From: Branchiibius cervicis | GTDB taxonomy: Bacteria; Actinomycetota; Actinomycetes; Actinomycetales; Dermatophilaceae | Direction: 5' to 3' | Assembly: GCF_042661605.1 (NCBI RefSeq) | Contig: NZ_JBHSWJ010000002.1 | Location: 1,674,001-1,738,000, forward strand | Length of the DNA: 64,000 bases | Shown: piece by piece, positions 1-9,482 of the stretch | Layout of the letters: every line of letters starts with the position of its first letter | Numbering within the stretch: position 1 is the first letter of the stretch | Program-made: the position numbers and the translations under genes | Notes under the pieces: model-generated | Seen by the model: only the letters and a program-made list of their open reading frames with translations | What the model was told of the DNA's origin: nothing | The model's database searches: none

Positions 1-3000
1 CCGTTGCTGCGCTGGGCGCATCGCCGGTGGCCCACCGGGCGGCCAGCAGTGCCAGCGTCACCGTCGACACCAGTTGCCCGCTGATCGCACCGAACGAGTA
101 CCGATCCACCACCCCGAACGCCGATAGCAACACTCCGGAGAGCACCAACGCGCCCGCCGCCGCCTGCCCCCGGTACCGCGACGGTACGGCGAGTGCGATC
201 GCCGCCGCCGCGACTCCCCACAGCCCGCTGGTCAGCACCGCGACAACGGTGGCCGCCGCGACCGGCAGGACCCGCGACACAACAGGGACACTCGACCCTG
301 CGCCCACCCTCTCCGGCGCCCTGTCGTCACCGGAGAGGGACACTGGACCCGGTCGTCGCCCCCCAGGGGACCGCGCGGTGCCCGCCCACAGGGCCAGTAG
401 CACGAGGACCGCCAGCGCGCCGAGCCCCAGACCGATGCGGTGCAGGGTATTCGGGGCGAAGGTGACCGTGACGTCCTTCGGCGCGATGCCGGCCGGCAGG
501 ACGAAGCCCTGCTGCCAGCCGTCCAGGGTCACGGGGGTGAGAGCGCGTCCGCCGGCGTGCGCCTGCCAACCGGCATTCGCGCCCTGGTGGGTGGTCAGGT
601 AGCGGCCCGCGCCTGCTGCCGGCATCGCGCCGAGAACGACGTGCTGCACGGTCGCATCCGTCCCCGCCGCAGCCTCGACCGCGACGGTACCGGTCGGGAC
701 CTGCACCGCGCCACCGCCGCACGACGTGGCCTCGACCGATGCTCCGTCGGCGATCTGCCGGGCGGTGAACGAGACCGACAGCGGGATCCGGCTGGCACCC
801 ACCGTGACGGAACCCGCTGCACCGCAGGCAGTTTCACCAGGTTTGCTGGCTGCGACAGGCCTCACCCAGGCACGCACGGTGGTGTGTCCGCCCGCGGCGA
901 CCTGGACCTGCCGCGACAACGTGCTCGGGTCCTCGGCCGCGCGGGTGAGCAGCACGGCCTGCTGCGCGGTGTCGACCGTGCCCGGCAGCCGCAACGCCGT
1001 GCCGAAGCGCGTGCCGGGAATGCTGACCTCGGCGATCCCCATGGGCACCTGGTCGGCGTCGGTGTGGTCGGTGTCCGTGCCGTGCCCGCTGTCCAGCGTG
1101 ATCGAGACCGGACCTGCGGCGGCACCGGGAACCGGGAACCGCACGGTGCCCTGCCCTCCGACGGCTACGGACTGCGACCAGCCTCCGACGCGCACCGTCA
1201 CCTGCCGGGGAAGGGCGAGAGCACTGCCCTGCGCCAACAGGATCGTCACCTGCCGCACGGTCACGGAAGGGTCGACGCGGAAGGTGAGGGTCGCCGTACG
1301 CGATTGGCCGGTGGTGCGCCAGGCGGTGGCGGGATCGCCGTCAAGGGCCGACCAGGGGGCGTACGCCGGACCGGCGTAACCGTCGGCGAACGGATCGGAG
1401 GCATCGGACGTCGCCGCGATGCCGGTGAAGCCCTCGAAGACGCGGGTGGTGTGGTCGGCAGGGTCGTTACTGGACGCCAGGTCGAGCCCGCCGACGCGGG
1501 TGGGCCCGGAGTCCGAACCGGGCAGCGTGGGCGTGAACGCCAGTTGCGCCGGCACGCCGTTGTTGTAGGCCCGCCAGCGAGCGGTGTCGGTCACGACCTG
1601 GGGATGGTCGTCGGTGAGCAGGAGCGCCTGGTCCGACCCCAGCAGCTGGGTGCCCAGCAGATCGCCGGCCGACTCCGGGCTGCCGGCCACCCGGATGGCG
1701 CCGGTGTACGCCGTCGCCGCGGAATCGCTCACGTCCCATAGGTCGATGCGCTGGACCCCCGCACCGTAGTCGCCGGTCCGGCGAAAGCCGGTCGAGCGGC
1801 CGAGGGTGGTCTCGACCCGGTCGGCGGACAGAGCGCGCGCCGCGGTCGAGACGTCGTGCCGCACCACGACCCGGGTGATCCCCATCCGGGACAGGGTCCG
1901 CGCCAGGTCCGGTTGGGCGACGCCGCTGGCGGCCAGCTGGTCGACCCGATCCAGCAACCGGGTCGCGCCCGGGTGACCGAGCGGAGCTGCCGCCCGGGTC
2001 ACGATCGGCGACTGCGCGAGCGCGCTCAACGGCTCGTCGGTGGTCTTGCCCCAGACGAACTGCGCGGTGCGGGCGGCGGGCAGCACCAGCGTCGAGCCGC
2101 CGTCCTGGTCGGCAGCCGCATCGACCGCGGCGGCGACCTGCTGCCACGACGACGGAATGGCCTCGTAGGCAGCGGCATCGCCGAGGCGGCCGACCCACAC
2201 CGGCGTCGCCGCGATCAGTACCAGCGCGCCGAGACCGAAGCGGCGCAGCGCAATTCGCCGTTCGCCGCAACGTTGCCAGGCGGTCCACAGGACGGCCAGC
2301 CCCAGGCTCAGCGGCAGACGGAGCAACGGATCGGCCTTGTGCACGTTGCGCAGCGGCGCCAACGGGCCGTCCAACAGATCACGCACCGGACCCGCGACCG
2401 GCGAGCCGACGACCCCGTCGTGACCGATCACCATCGCGAGCGCGCCGATCAGGACACTGAGTAGCGCCCAGCGGGCCAGGTGGCCGCGGAGCCGGACGAT
2501 GCCGACGATCCCCAGACCGGCGACGGCGCAGGTGGCCAGGATCGCGACGACGGTCTGCGCAAGCACCCAGCCGCTCTGCCAGACGGGGTGGTTCTCGGCG
2601 TCGAGGATGAAGGCGACCCAGTCGTTGGCGCCGCGCAGCGTGTTCGGCGCCGAGGTGACGGCGGTCGTCAGCGAGGAGGTCTCGATGAAGTCCAGGAACG
2701 GGTAGGCGTACCGTCCCAGGACCAGCAGCGGGATGAGCCACCACAGCCCGCCGAGGAATGCGCCGCCGGCCCACCACCCGATCCGGCGGCGTCCCGTGGG
2801 GTGGGTGAGCAGGAAGAGCGCCGGAAGTACCAGGACGGAGGCGGAGGCCGCGGCGTTGACCCCGCCGAGCGCCGTCGTCAACAGGCCGGTGACTGCTGCG
2901 GCGTGCAGCTTCTGGCGCCGGGCGGCCGCCGGGTCGGTCAACGGCAACGCAGCGACGACCAGCCAGGGCGCCACGGCCATCGGCCACGCTTCGACGGAAT

Positions 3001-3433
3001 TGTTCGCCAGCACCGTGAGGATCCGGGCGCTGAACGCATAGGCCAGCCCCGCGATGGCACCGGCTTGCGGTGTGCCCAGGCCCAGCCGCGCGGTCAGCCG
3101 CATGACTCCGGCGCAGGCGAGGACCAGCAGCAGCGACCACCACACCCGCTGGGTCATCCAGGCGGGGAGGTGCAACCACTGCCCGATCGCGAAGACCGGG
3201 CCCATCGGGAAGAGGTAGCCGTAGGCCTGGTTCTGCAACTCGCCGAGACCGGCGTGGTCGTTCCATGCGGTGAGCGCGCGGGCGAGGTAGCGCACCGGCG
3301 AGATGGTCAGGTCGGTCTTGGTGTCCGGCTGGATCAGGCGCGGCGCCACCAGCCAGGGCAGGACCGCCACCGCGACGAGCACCCAATGACGCCGACACCA
3401 CTCCCCTGCGGTCACCACCGCGCTGCGCGTCAT
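1..3433 (-). CDS. aftD: AftD-like alpha-(1->3)-arabinofuranosyltransferase, 3' end outside window
   Basis: Large GT-C membrane glycosyltransferase that in mycobacteria adds arabinofuranose from decaprenyl-phosphate arabinose to cell-envelope arabinan. 1144 codons lie in the window and the frame stays open to base 1, so the C-terminus is missing (M. tuberculosis AftD is about 1400 residues). The start ATG at 3433 overlaps the upstream methyltransferase stop (ATGA). Visible marks are the first-loop acidic stretch DTKTDLTISPVRYLARA, the QNQAYGYLFPMGP motif, GGVNAAASASVLVLP, and the family signature RNVHKADPLLRLPLSLGL. A discoidin-like extracellular stretch (ALDGDPATAWRTTG) follows around 1330-1360, then C-terminal hydrophobic segments. 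It heads the surface-glycan cluster. The family call is firm; the exact linkage made in this organism is inference. Confidence 0.88.
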   Translation of the reverse strand, partial: MTRSAVVTAGEWCRRHWVLVAVAVLPWLVAPRLIQPDTKTDLTISPVRYLARALTAWNDHAGLGELQNQAYGYLFPMGPVFAIGQWLHLPAWMTQRVWWSLLLVLACAGVMRLTARLGLGTPQAGAIAGLAYAFSARILTVLANNSVEAWPMAVAPWLVVAALPLTDPAAARRQKLHAAAVTGLLTTALGGVNAAASASVLVLPALFLLTHPTGRRRIGWWAGGAFLGGLWWLIPLLVLGRYAYPFLDFIETSSLTTAVTSAPNTLRGANDWVAFILDAENHPVWQSGWVLAQTVVAILATCAVAGLGIVGIVRLRGHLARWALLSVLIGALAMVIGHDGVVGSPVAGPVRDLLDGPLAPLRNVHKADPLLRLPLSLGLAVLWTAWQRCGERRIALRRFGLGALVLIAATPVWVGRLGDAAAYEAIPSSWQQVAAAVDAAADQDGGSTLVLPAARTAQFVWGKTTDEPLSALAQSPIVTRAAAPLGHPGATRLLDRVDQLAASGVAQPDLARTLSRMGITRVVVRHDVSTAARALSADRVETTLGRSTGFRRTGDYGAGVQRIDLWDVSDSAATAYTGAIRVAGSPESAGDLLGTQLLGSDQALLLTDDHPQVVTDTARWRAYNNGVPAQLAFTPTLPGSDSGPTRVGGLDLASSNDPADHTTRVFEGFTGIAATSDASDPFADGYAGPAYAPWSALDGDPATAWRTTGQSRTATLTFRVDPSVTVRQVTILLAQGSALALPRQVTVRVGGWSQSVAVGGQGTVRFPVPGAAAGPVSITLDSGHGTDTDHTDADQVPMGIAEVSIPGTRFGTALRLPGTVDTAQQAVLLTRAAEDPSTLSRQVQVAAGGHTTVRAWVRPVAASKPGETACGAAGSVTVGASRIPLSVSFTARQIADGASVEATSCGGGAVQVPTGTVAVEAAAGTDATVQHVVLGAMPAAGAGRYLTTHQGANAGWQAHAGGRALTPVTLDGWQQGFVLPAGIAPKDVTVTFAPNTLHRIGLGLGALAVLVLLALWAGTARSPGGRRPGPVSLSGDDRAPERVGAGSSVPVVSRVLPVAAATVVAVLTSGLWGVAAAAIALAVPSRYRGQAAAGALVLSGVLLSAFGVVDRYSFGAISGQLVSTVTLALLAARWATGDAPSAAT

Positions 3434-4143
3434 CGTTTCCGCAATACCAACAGCAGGTTCCACGTCACGATCTCGCGCAGCCCGGGCAGGTTCAGGACCC
3501 AGCGCAACGAGTCGGGCAGATAGCGGGGACGTGCGACCAGAACTTCCGCGGAGCGCTGCGTGCGGGCCCAGTCCAGCCCGGTTGCGACACTCACCTTGAA
3601 CAGCGTCGACCCCACCCGGTTCTTGGGTGCGTGGCCTTCGCGCTTCTCGTATCGGCGTACGGCGAACTCCCCGCCCAGCCAGTGCCAGGGCGAGGTTTCG
3701 TGCCCGCCCCAGGGCGAGAGCCAGTTGGTGTAGGACAGCAGGAGCAGACCGCCGGGACGTACGACGCGCAGGAACTCATCGCCCACCGCACGGGGGTGGG
3801 CGACGTGCTCCCAGAGGTTGCTGCTGAACACGATGTCGATGCTGTCGTCGGCGAACGGCAGCTGCGCTGCCTCAGCAACGATCCCGCCGTCGCGGACCGA
3901 CGCGACGCCCGGGTCGCGGTCCAGGGGGATGTAGCGCGCACCGGCCGAGCGGAACGCGCGGGCGAACTCCGCCGGCCCGGCGCCGACGTCCAACACCGTC
4001 CGCCCCGTCAGACTGGTCCAGTCCTGGACGTCTGCGACGGAGTCCTGCGCCAGCGCGCCGTAGAACACCTCGGGCTCGGTCTGCTCGACCAGGAAGGACC
4101 GGAACAGGTGCACCGACCGGCGCAGGTCGCGCCGGCGGGTCAC
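3430..4143 (-). CDS. class I SAM-dependent methyltransferase (Rv0224c-like)
   Basis: 237-residue methyltransferase of the Methyltransf_11 type. Motif I is VLDVGAGPAEFARAF, followed by an acidic residue in IPLDRDPG, the NLWEHVAHP segment and the post-motif VRPGGLLLLSYTN. The central stretch with ETSPWHWLGGEFAVRRYEK is typical of the mycobacterial Rv0224c family, which sits beside a GT4 glycosyltransferase in the same kind of locus. The open frame extends further upstream, but I choose the GTG at 4143, which overlaps the stop of the preceding gene (GTGA); the residues before it read as an arginine- and proline-rich shadow. It is translationally coupled to aftD downstream. It probably methylates a sugar or lipid of the envelope glycan; the substrate is unknown. 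Confidence 0.85.
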   Translation of the reverse strand: MTRRRDLRRSVHLFRSFLVEQTEPEVFYGALAQDSVADVQDWTSLTGRTVLDVGAGPAEFARAFRSAGARYIPLDRDPGVASVRDGGIVAEAAQLPFADDSIDIVFSSNLWEHVAHPRAVGDEFLRVVRPGGLLLLSYTNWLSPWGGHETSPWHWLGGEFAVRRYEKREGHAPKNRVGSTLFKVSVATGLDWARTQRSAEVLVARPRYLPDSLRWVLNLPGLREIVTWNLLLVLRKR

Positions 4144-4997
4144 GTCGGTCTCCGGGCGACCAGCAGCAGCGATGGGCGGCTGAGCGGCTGAGCGGTACGG
4201 CGCGCGAGGACCCAGGGTGCCGACAGGGCCGCGCGGACCAGGACGGAACGGTCGGCGAGCGCGCCGGCCGGTCTGGGACCCCGGCGCCGGGCCGCACTGG
4301 CGGCGTCGGTGACCAGGGAGTCCAGCCGCGGGCGACGCACCTGCACATCGTGCAGCCCGGCCCGGTGCGCCACGTCGGCCAGGCTGTCGGCGGAGAAGAA
4401 CCGCACATGCGTGGGGTCCTCCAGCATCCACCAGTCGCTGCCCCAGCGGCGCAGTCCGTCGCTGTCGCCGGCAGGGGTGAGGAAGGCCAGGGTGCCCCCG
4501 GGACGAACCAGTCGGGCCGCCACCTGCATCGTGCGCGCTGGATCGCGGACGTGTTCGACGACGTGGATGCCGAAGACCAGGTCGGCGGCCGTTGTGTCGA
4601 CGACGTCGGCCCCGAGGTCTTCGACCGCTACGGGACTCAGCCGGCCGGAGGCTGCCACCACCGGGTCGACGGCGACGTCGAGCTGGTCGGGATCGGCCCC
4701 TGCGACACGGGCGCCTGCGTCAGCGAAGGCTCGCAGCAGTTGGCCGCTGCCGTAGCCGATCTCGAAGACGGAGGTGGGCTTCTCGGGACACGCCTGCTGC
4801 AGCAACCGGTGCGTCAGCAGGAGTCGCAGCCGGTCCAGGTGGGGTTCCCCGCCGTATGCGGCGGCGCGGTGCTGCGCCGGCGCCAGGGCGACGTCACGGG
4901 TGAGGTGGCCACACGCCGTACACCGCGTCAGCTGGTTATCGGGGTCCAGAACCCACGCGGCGGCCGGGGCACCGCACACCTCGCACCGCGAATTCAT
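4140..4997 (-). CDS. SAM-dependent methyltransferase with N-terminal zinc ribbon
   Basis: 285 residues. The N-terminus carries two CxxC knuckles (CEVCG at residues 5-9 and CTACG near 31-35) that should bind zinc, as in NDP-sugar C- and O-methyltransferases. The Rossmann methyltransferase domain follows, with motif I FEIGYGSGQLLRAFADAG, VFGIHVVEHVRDP and LVRPGGTLAFLTPAGD. The combination of zinc ribbon and Methyltransf_23 domain suggests methylation of a nucleotide-linked or polymer sugar. It is the first gene of the three-gene leftward unit ending in aftD. It is divergent from the glycosyltransferase starting at 5093, with 95 bp between the starts. The substrate cannot be told. Confidence 0.82.
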   Translation of the reverse strand: MNSRCEVCGAPAAAWVLDPDNQLTRCTACGHLTRDVALAPAQHRAAAYGGEPHLDRLRLLLTHRLLQQACPEKPTSVFEIGYGSGQLLRAFADAGARVAGADPDQLDVAVDPVVAASGRLSPVAVEDLGADVVDTTAADLVFGIHVVEHVRDPARTMQVAARLVRPGGTLAFLTPAGDSDGLRRWGSDWWMLEDPTHVRFFSADSLADVAHRAGLHDVQVRRPRLDSLVTDAASAARRRGPRPAGALADRSVLVRAALSAPWVLARRTAQPLSRPSLLLVARRPT

Positions 4998-5092
4998 GAC
5001 CTCATCCTGACGTGCCGCCGGCGATTGCGGCCTGCGGGGTTTCCTGGCGTACTCTACTGGCCGGTAGTGTCCTGAATCACAGGGAGCGAGTG

Positions 5093-6328
5093 GTGGGCGA
5101 GAAGGCAGCGGGGGCGCCGCACCTGCGGGTGCTCTACCTGTCCTGGCGTGACCGGGAGAATCCGGAGGCGGGCGGCTCGGAGACCTTCGTCGAACGCACC
5201 GCAGAGGTGCTCACCGAACAGGGCCATGAGGTCACCCTGTTCACCAGCCGCTTCCCTGGAGCGGCGCGGCAGACCCGGCACGGGAAGGTGCGGGTGCTGC
5301 GCCGGGGAAACCGCTTCACCACCTACCTGTCCGGGCTGGTGCACACCGCGCGGCATCGCCGGGCCTACGACATCGTGATCGACGTCCAGAACGGGGTGCC
5401 CTTCTGGTCGCCGCTGGCTGCGGCGGTCCCGGTGGTCGACGTCGTGCACCACGTGCACCGCGACCAGTGGCACACCTTCTTCCCGCGCCCGGTCGCCGCG
5501 CTGGGGTGGTTCCTGGAATCACGGGTCGCGCCGAGGGTCTACCGTCGCAGCCGTTACGTCACGGTGTCCGAAGCGACCCGGGAGGAACTGGCCGACCTGG
5601 GTATCACCTCCGATCGCGTCGACCTGATCTACTCCGGTAACGATCAACCCGACGAACCCGAGCGGTTCGCACTCATGCCGCGCAGCGATCGACCCAGCAT
5701 CGTGGTCCTTGGCCGACTGGTGCCGCACAAACAGGTCGAGGTGGCCATCGACGTGGTGGCGGCGCTACGTGCTGCGGGTCGGGACGTCGATCTGCACGTG
5801 GTGGGCGCCGGCTACTGGCAGAACGCGCTGGAACAGCACGCCGTCGCTGCTGGCGTCGAGGACCTGGTCACCCTGCACGGATTCGTCGACGAGGACACCA
5901 AACACACCCTGCTCGCCTCGGCGTGGCTGGTCCTGATGCCCTCGGGCAAGGAAGGCTGGGGTCTGACCATCGTCGAGGCCGGGCTGCACGCAACGCCCAC
6001 CATCGCCTTCCGCCACGCCGGCGGCCCCAGGGAATCGATCGTCGACGGCGTCACCGGATATCTCGTCGACGACGTGGACCAGATGACCCGCCGGACCCAG
6101 GAGCTGCTGGAGAGCCGGGATCTGCGCGAGAAACTCGGCGCCAACGCCCGGGAGTTCGCGATGAGCTTCGACTGGCTGGACACCGGAAGGGCACTGGAGC
6201 AGACGCTTCTGTCGGTCCTGGGGTATGCGCCCCGGCCGGTGAGCGCCGCGACGTCGTTCCGCCTACGCAGTTCCGGTCCGGCGGCGCCGCCCCGGGTCAC
6301 CGAGGATCAGCACTCGTCGGTGGCCTGA
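5093..6328 (+). CDS. GT4 family glycosyltransferase (Rv0225-like)
   Basis: 411-residue retaining GT-B glycosyltransferase. The N-terminal acceptor half begins LRVLYLSWRDRENPEAGGSE, and the donor half has VVLGRLVPHKQVEVAIDVV, LHGFVDEDTKHTLLASAWL and the E-x7-E region KEGWGLTIVEAGLHATP. The frame stays open from 5012, but I place the start at GTG 5093 because AGGGAG at 5081-5086 lies six bases before it; GTG 5090 is the alternative. Homologues sit beside the Rv0224c-type methyltransferase in mycobacteria, the same arrangement as here but divergent. It is cytoplasmic and probably adds a hexose to a lipid-linked or polymer precursor. The last 50 residues are low-complexity and lie outside the GT-B core. 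Confidence 0.85.
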   Translation: MGEKAAGAPHLRVLYLSWRDRENPEAGGSETFVERTAEVLTEQGHEVTLFTSRFPGAARQTRHGKVRVLRRGNRFTTYLSGLVHTARHRRAYDIVIDVQNGVPFWSPLAAAVPVVDVVHHVHRDQWHTFFPRPVAALGWFLESRVAPRVYRRSRYVTVSEATREELADLGITSDRVDLIYSGNDQPDEPERFALMPRSDRPSIVVLGRLVPHKQVEVAIDVVAALRAAGRDVDLHVVGAGYWQNALEQHAVAAGVEDLVTLHGFVDEDTKHTLLASAWLVLMPSGKEGWGLTIVEAGLHATPTIAFRHAGGPRESIVDGVTGYLVDDVDQMTRRTQELLESRDLREKLGANAREFAMSFDWLDTGRALEQTLLSVLGYAPRPVSAATSFRLRSSGPAAPPRVTEDQHSSVA

Positions 6329-6349
6329 GGCGGGCCGGAGCAAGAACGA

Positions 6350-6378
6350 GGGCGCGTCCCCCGGAGGGGAACGCGCCC
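6350..6378. terminator. bidirectional hairpin terminator
   Basis: GGGCGCGT (6350-6357) pairs with ACGCGCCC (6371-6378). The stem is extended by CCCC (6358-6361) pairing with GGGG (6366-6369), with one bulged A. It lies between the convergent ends of the GT4 gene (6328) and the DUF2613-like gene (6398). Neither side has a long U tract; leftward the sequence after the stem is TCGTTCTT. Confidence 0.65.
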
Positions 6379-6397
6379 GGTTCGACCGACGATCGAC

Positions 6398-6550
6398 CTA
6401 CTGGTCGTAGCTGATGACCTTGCTGTACTTCTGCGGCTGCTGGATCGAACTCTGCTGAGCCACGATGCCGAATACTGATCCGGCGGCGATGACGATCCCG
6501 CCGAGAGTGCCGCCGATGATCCACAACGCGCGGTTTCCGCCACTGCCCAC
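6398..6550 (-). CDS. DUF2613-like small membrane-anchored/secreted protein
   Basis: 50 residues starting at GTG 6550, with GGAG about eight bases upstream. After five polar residues there is one hydrophobic segment (ALWIIGGTLGGIVIAAGSV, residues 8-26), then a short exported tail with VAQQ and KVISYDQ at the end. Size, single N-terminal membrane segment, the V-x-VAQQ turn and a terminal tyrosine motif resemble DUF2613 proteins; the M. tuberculosis member Rv0236A lies next to aftD. It sits in the same glycan locus here, though not directly adjacent to aftD. The function of the family is unknown. The assignment is from pattern memory and could fail a profile search. Confidence 0.6.
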   Translation of the reverse strand: MGSGGNRALWIIGGTLGGIVIAAGSVFGIVAQQSSIQQPQKYSKVISYDQ

Positions 6551-6621
6551 TACCGGACTCCATCCCGTCGAACCGCGACCGCGTCGCGGAAGTTACTTGA
6601 CCGTCATCATAGTCATACACA

Positions 6622-8388
6622 TCACATTCGCGCTCGTCCGACGCTCCCGCCGACCCGCAGTATCGAGGCCGCGGCAGCCAGGACGACGGCGATCGTGAGC
6701 CCGGCCAGGCCGACCCAGCGCCACCAACCCGACGCACCGACGCGCGTCGCAACCTGGCCCAGATCGTATAAACGCAGATGGCCCTCGGCCGCGATCGGCG
6801 TACCCAGCTCGGGTAGCCGTCCGACCGCAGGCTGGTCGGTTTGCACCAGCACCCAGCGCACTCCCTGCGCGCGCAGCACGGCCACCAAATCTCCACTGGC
6901 CAGAGCGGAACCGATGGCCGCGGAGGCGGCACTTTCACCGCGCACCACGCGGTCCGACAGCGGCAGATCGTCGTTGACCAGGACCTGCCGGTCGACCAGA
7001 CGCTGCCAGGGATCCAGCACCGTGCGATCGGCGTTCCAGGCGTACTTGCGGTACAACGTCCACGGGAAGACCGCCACCGAGCCCGGCGCGGACCCGTTGA
7101 GACGGTCCGCCATCGCAAGGAACGAGTCCGGATACTGCACGGCGGCCCACCGCGGCGCGGTGTGAATGCACTGTTGCGGATCGGTGGAGGAACGCACCGT
7201 GCAGGTGCGACCGCCACCCCAAGCCATCCCCGGTAGCGTCGCCACCGGCCACAGGGCCACCGCTGCCGCCACCAGGGCCACTGCCAGCGTCGGCACTCCG
7301 GTCCGGCGACCGCTGGTGACCAACCACTCGATCAACCTGCCCGCACCGAGCGCGACCACGATCATCCACACCGCTGCGAATTTCTGCGCATCGCGGATCA
7401 GGCCACCGCCGGGGACGTGGGTGATCACCCAGGTGACCGCCTGCTCGCCGCCCGGCACGGCACTCGCGCCCGCGATCCCCAGGCCGATGACCGCCGCAAC
7501 GAGCAGCCCGCGCACCAGCGGGTCGGACCGGTCCTCGGGGCGACGCAGCAGCGCCAGGACGCACACCGCGACCACGACCAGCGTCAGGACGGCCACCGCC
7601 AGGACCTGCCGGCTGCCGAACCACCACGCCTGGCCCCAGATTCCGCCCCCACTGAGCAGTGAGCCCCATACCCCGAGCGGAGTGTCCGGCCGGGCCATGA
7701 ACGCTTGCGCGCCGGCCGGATCCGCGTCGCCCGACGGCGCGAGGGTCAGGAACGGCCACCACCACGCCGCATTGGCCACCAGGAACGCCGGAACGATCCA
7801 GCGCAGTTCGCGCCACGCGGGCCGGGTGGCCGCCGGCACCAGCAGCACCGCCAGCAACACCAGCGCCGCCAGGATCGCACCGGTCGAGCCGGTCAGCGCC
7901 ACCACGACGATCCAGGTTCCCAACCGGATCCGGGCGGCGCGGCTCGGATCCGCGCGAAGCTGCCGAGCGGCGTACGCGATGAACGGCAGACACGCGTATC
8001 CGAGCAGGAAGCCCCAGTGACCGATCGCCAGCCGCTGGGCCACCCACGGGTTCCAGGTCGCCGCCAGCGCTGCCCCCGCCGCGCCCCACGGCGTCCGGGC
8101 CAGCGCGGCAGTCCCCGCACCCGCGCCCACGAAAACCAGCACCAGCAGGACGTGCTGGACCACCCACCCCGGTACGACATGGGAGGCCAGCGCGACCACC
8201 AGATCATTGGGTACGGCGCGTGGCACCGAGCCGTCGATGCCCAGTGTCCGATCGCTGAGTCCCAGCCTCGGCACGAACACCATGTCGTAGAACAGCAGGT
8301 ACCCCGGCTTCAGCGCGGGACCAAGTACCGCAGCCGCCGTGAGCAGCCCCACGATGGCCCCGATCCAGCGGCGCTGCCTCACGGCCAC
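6622..8388 (-). CDS. polytopic membrane protein, Rv0226c-like, putative GT-C
   Basis: 588 residues with about a dozen hydrophobic segments and one larger extracellular domain near residues 390-530 (from GGGRTCTVRSSTDPQQC to VRWVLVQTDQPAVGRL). The start is GTG 8388, with GTG 8382 as alternative, 18 bases after the preceding glycosyltransferase stop. The first loop carries acidic residues (YDMVFVPRLGLSDRTLG) as in polyprenyl-phosphate-sugar-dependent GT-C enzymes, and position and size match mycobacterial Rv0226c, a conserved membrane protein of unknown function in the equivalent locus. It is probably part of the same envelope-glycan machinery, either as a GT-C transferase or a polymer-handling protein. 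No catalytic residue can be assigned firmly. Confidence 0.72.
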   Translation of the reverse strand: MAVRQRRWIGAIVGLLTAAAVLGPALKPGYLLFYDMVFVPRLGLSDRTLGIDGSVPRAVPNDLVVALASHVVPGWVVQHVLLVLVFVGAGAGTAALARTPWGAAGAALAATWNPWVAQRLAIGHWGFLLGYACLPFIAYAARQLRADPSRAARIRLGTWIVVVALTGSTGAILAALVLLAVLLVPAATRPAWRELRWIVPAFLVANAAWWWPFLTLAPSGDADPAGAQAFMARPDTPLGVWGSLLSGGGIWGQAWWFGSRQVLAVAVLTLVVVAVCVLALLRRPEDRSDPLVRGLLVAAVIGLGIAGASAVPGGEQAVTWVITHVPGGGLIRDAQKFAAVWMIVVALGAGRLIEWLVTSGRRTGVPTLAVALVAAAVALWPVATLPGMAWGGGRTCTVRSSTDPQQCIHTAPRWAAVQYPDSFLAMADRLNGSAPGSVAVFPWTLYRKYAWNADRTVLDPWQRLVDRQVLVNDDLPLSDRVVRGESAASAAIGSALASGDLVAVLRAQGVRWVLVQTDQPAVGRLPELGTPIAAEGHLRLYDLGQVATRVGASGWWRWVGLAGLTIAVVLAAAASILRVGGSVGRARM

Positions 8389-8406
8389 ACCCTCACAGCG
8401 GCGCCC

Positions 8407-9482
8407 TCACTGCTGAGCCTCGACCTGAGCGAACGCCTCTCCCATCCGGGCACATTGGGTGCTCAGATCGTGCTCCGCGACCATCCTGGCCCGGTTGACC
8501 GCCCCGACCCCGGCCCGACGGGCGCGATCGGACAGGAAAGCCAGCAGCCCATCGGCGAGTGCCTCGGGGTCGTCGTCCACCAGAAGGTTCGGTGCGTGGA
8601 CGGCTTCGTCGTTCGTGCCACACCGGGTCGTCACGACCGGCAGACCACAGGCCTGTGCCTCCAGGTAGGCCAACCCGAGTTGTTCGGTCCACTTCCACGT
8701 GGGCCGGGGGCCGTGGTGAACACGGCCGAGGATCGCAACAGGTCGGCCACGCCGGCGGCGTCCAGATAACCGGCGAGGGTGACCCGTTGACCTGGATCTG
8801 CCGCAGCAGACTGCACGAGGGGCAACAACGAGCCGCTGCCGGCGACGACCAGCGACGCCTCCGGAATGGTGCGACGCACGATCGTCATCGCTTGCAGTAC
8901 CCGGTCGATCCCCTTGTTGGGTTCCAGCGGCGAGATGAAGACCACCCGCGGATCGGTCGACGGCGCCGAGGCCGGGGTGAACAGCCCGGTGTCCACGCCC
9001 GGTTTGACCACCCGGATCCGTTCGTCTTCGAACCCGTTGGCCAGCAGGTGGTCTCGCGCAGCATCGACCATGCACAGCAGCAGGTCCGCGTCACGGCACG
9101 ACGTCACTGCCTGCCGGTAGGGCGGGATCTTGTACAGCGGCTGGTCGGGCAGGTTCTCCCAGGTGATGACCGCCTGCAGCGGTGTGCCGCCCCGCCGCCA
9201 CCGGCTGGCCTGACCGGTCACCAGCGAGCACAACTCCAGTGACGCAACCCAGTCGTAATCGCCCGGATCCTGCCGGTCGAGGCCGCGCGCCCAGGCGAAG
9301 GCGCCCGCCTCGATGAACCGCTTGATCGGCCGCCGGTACGTCGTGGGAACCCATGTGATGTCACCCACCGGCTCCTGCCGGGCCAGCGCCGTGACCGATG
9401 TCCCCGGCATCTTGGACATCCAGTACAACTCCCGGCGAGCACGCTGATCCGGCAAGGACACCCACAGCAGACGGCGGGTCAT
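8407..9482 (-). CDS. GT4 family glycosyltransferase, frameshifted as read
   Basis: A GT-B glycosyltransferase of about 358 residues split over two frames. The first frame starts at ATG 9482 (overlapping the GT2 stop, ATGA) and carries the donor-domain stretch VVFISPLEPNKGIDRVLQAM and LAGYLDAAGVADLLRSSAVF. It then runs out of frame at the G run 8706-8710. The second frame picks up directly with TWKWTEQLGLAYLEAQACGL, the E-x7-E nucleotide-sugar motif, and LLAFLSDRARRAGVG. Restoring one G gives TAPRPTWKW across the joint with nothing lost. I treat it as one gene with a sequencing-type deletion; true decay is possible. It is translationally coupled between a GT2 and the Rv0226c-like membrane gene. 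Confidence 0.75.

Noticed and set aside
440..1741. Long open frame on the plus strand opposite aftD
   Set aside because: Arginine/glycine-rich composition without any domain; the opposite strand carries conserved AftD motifs. Third-position GC bias creates such shadows.
8706..8710. Programmed frameshifting in the GT4 gene
   Set aside because: The same kind of break occurs in nine other G/C runs in unrelated genes, without slippery heptamers or downstream structures in common, so an assembly cause is simpler.
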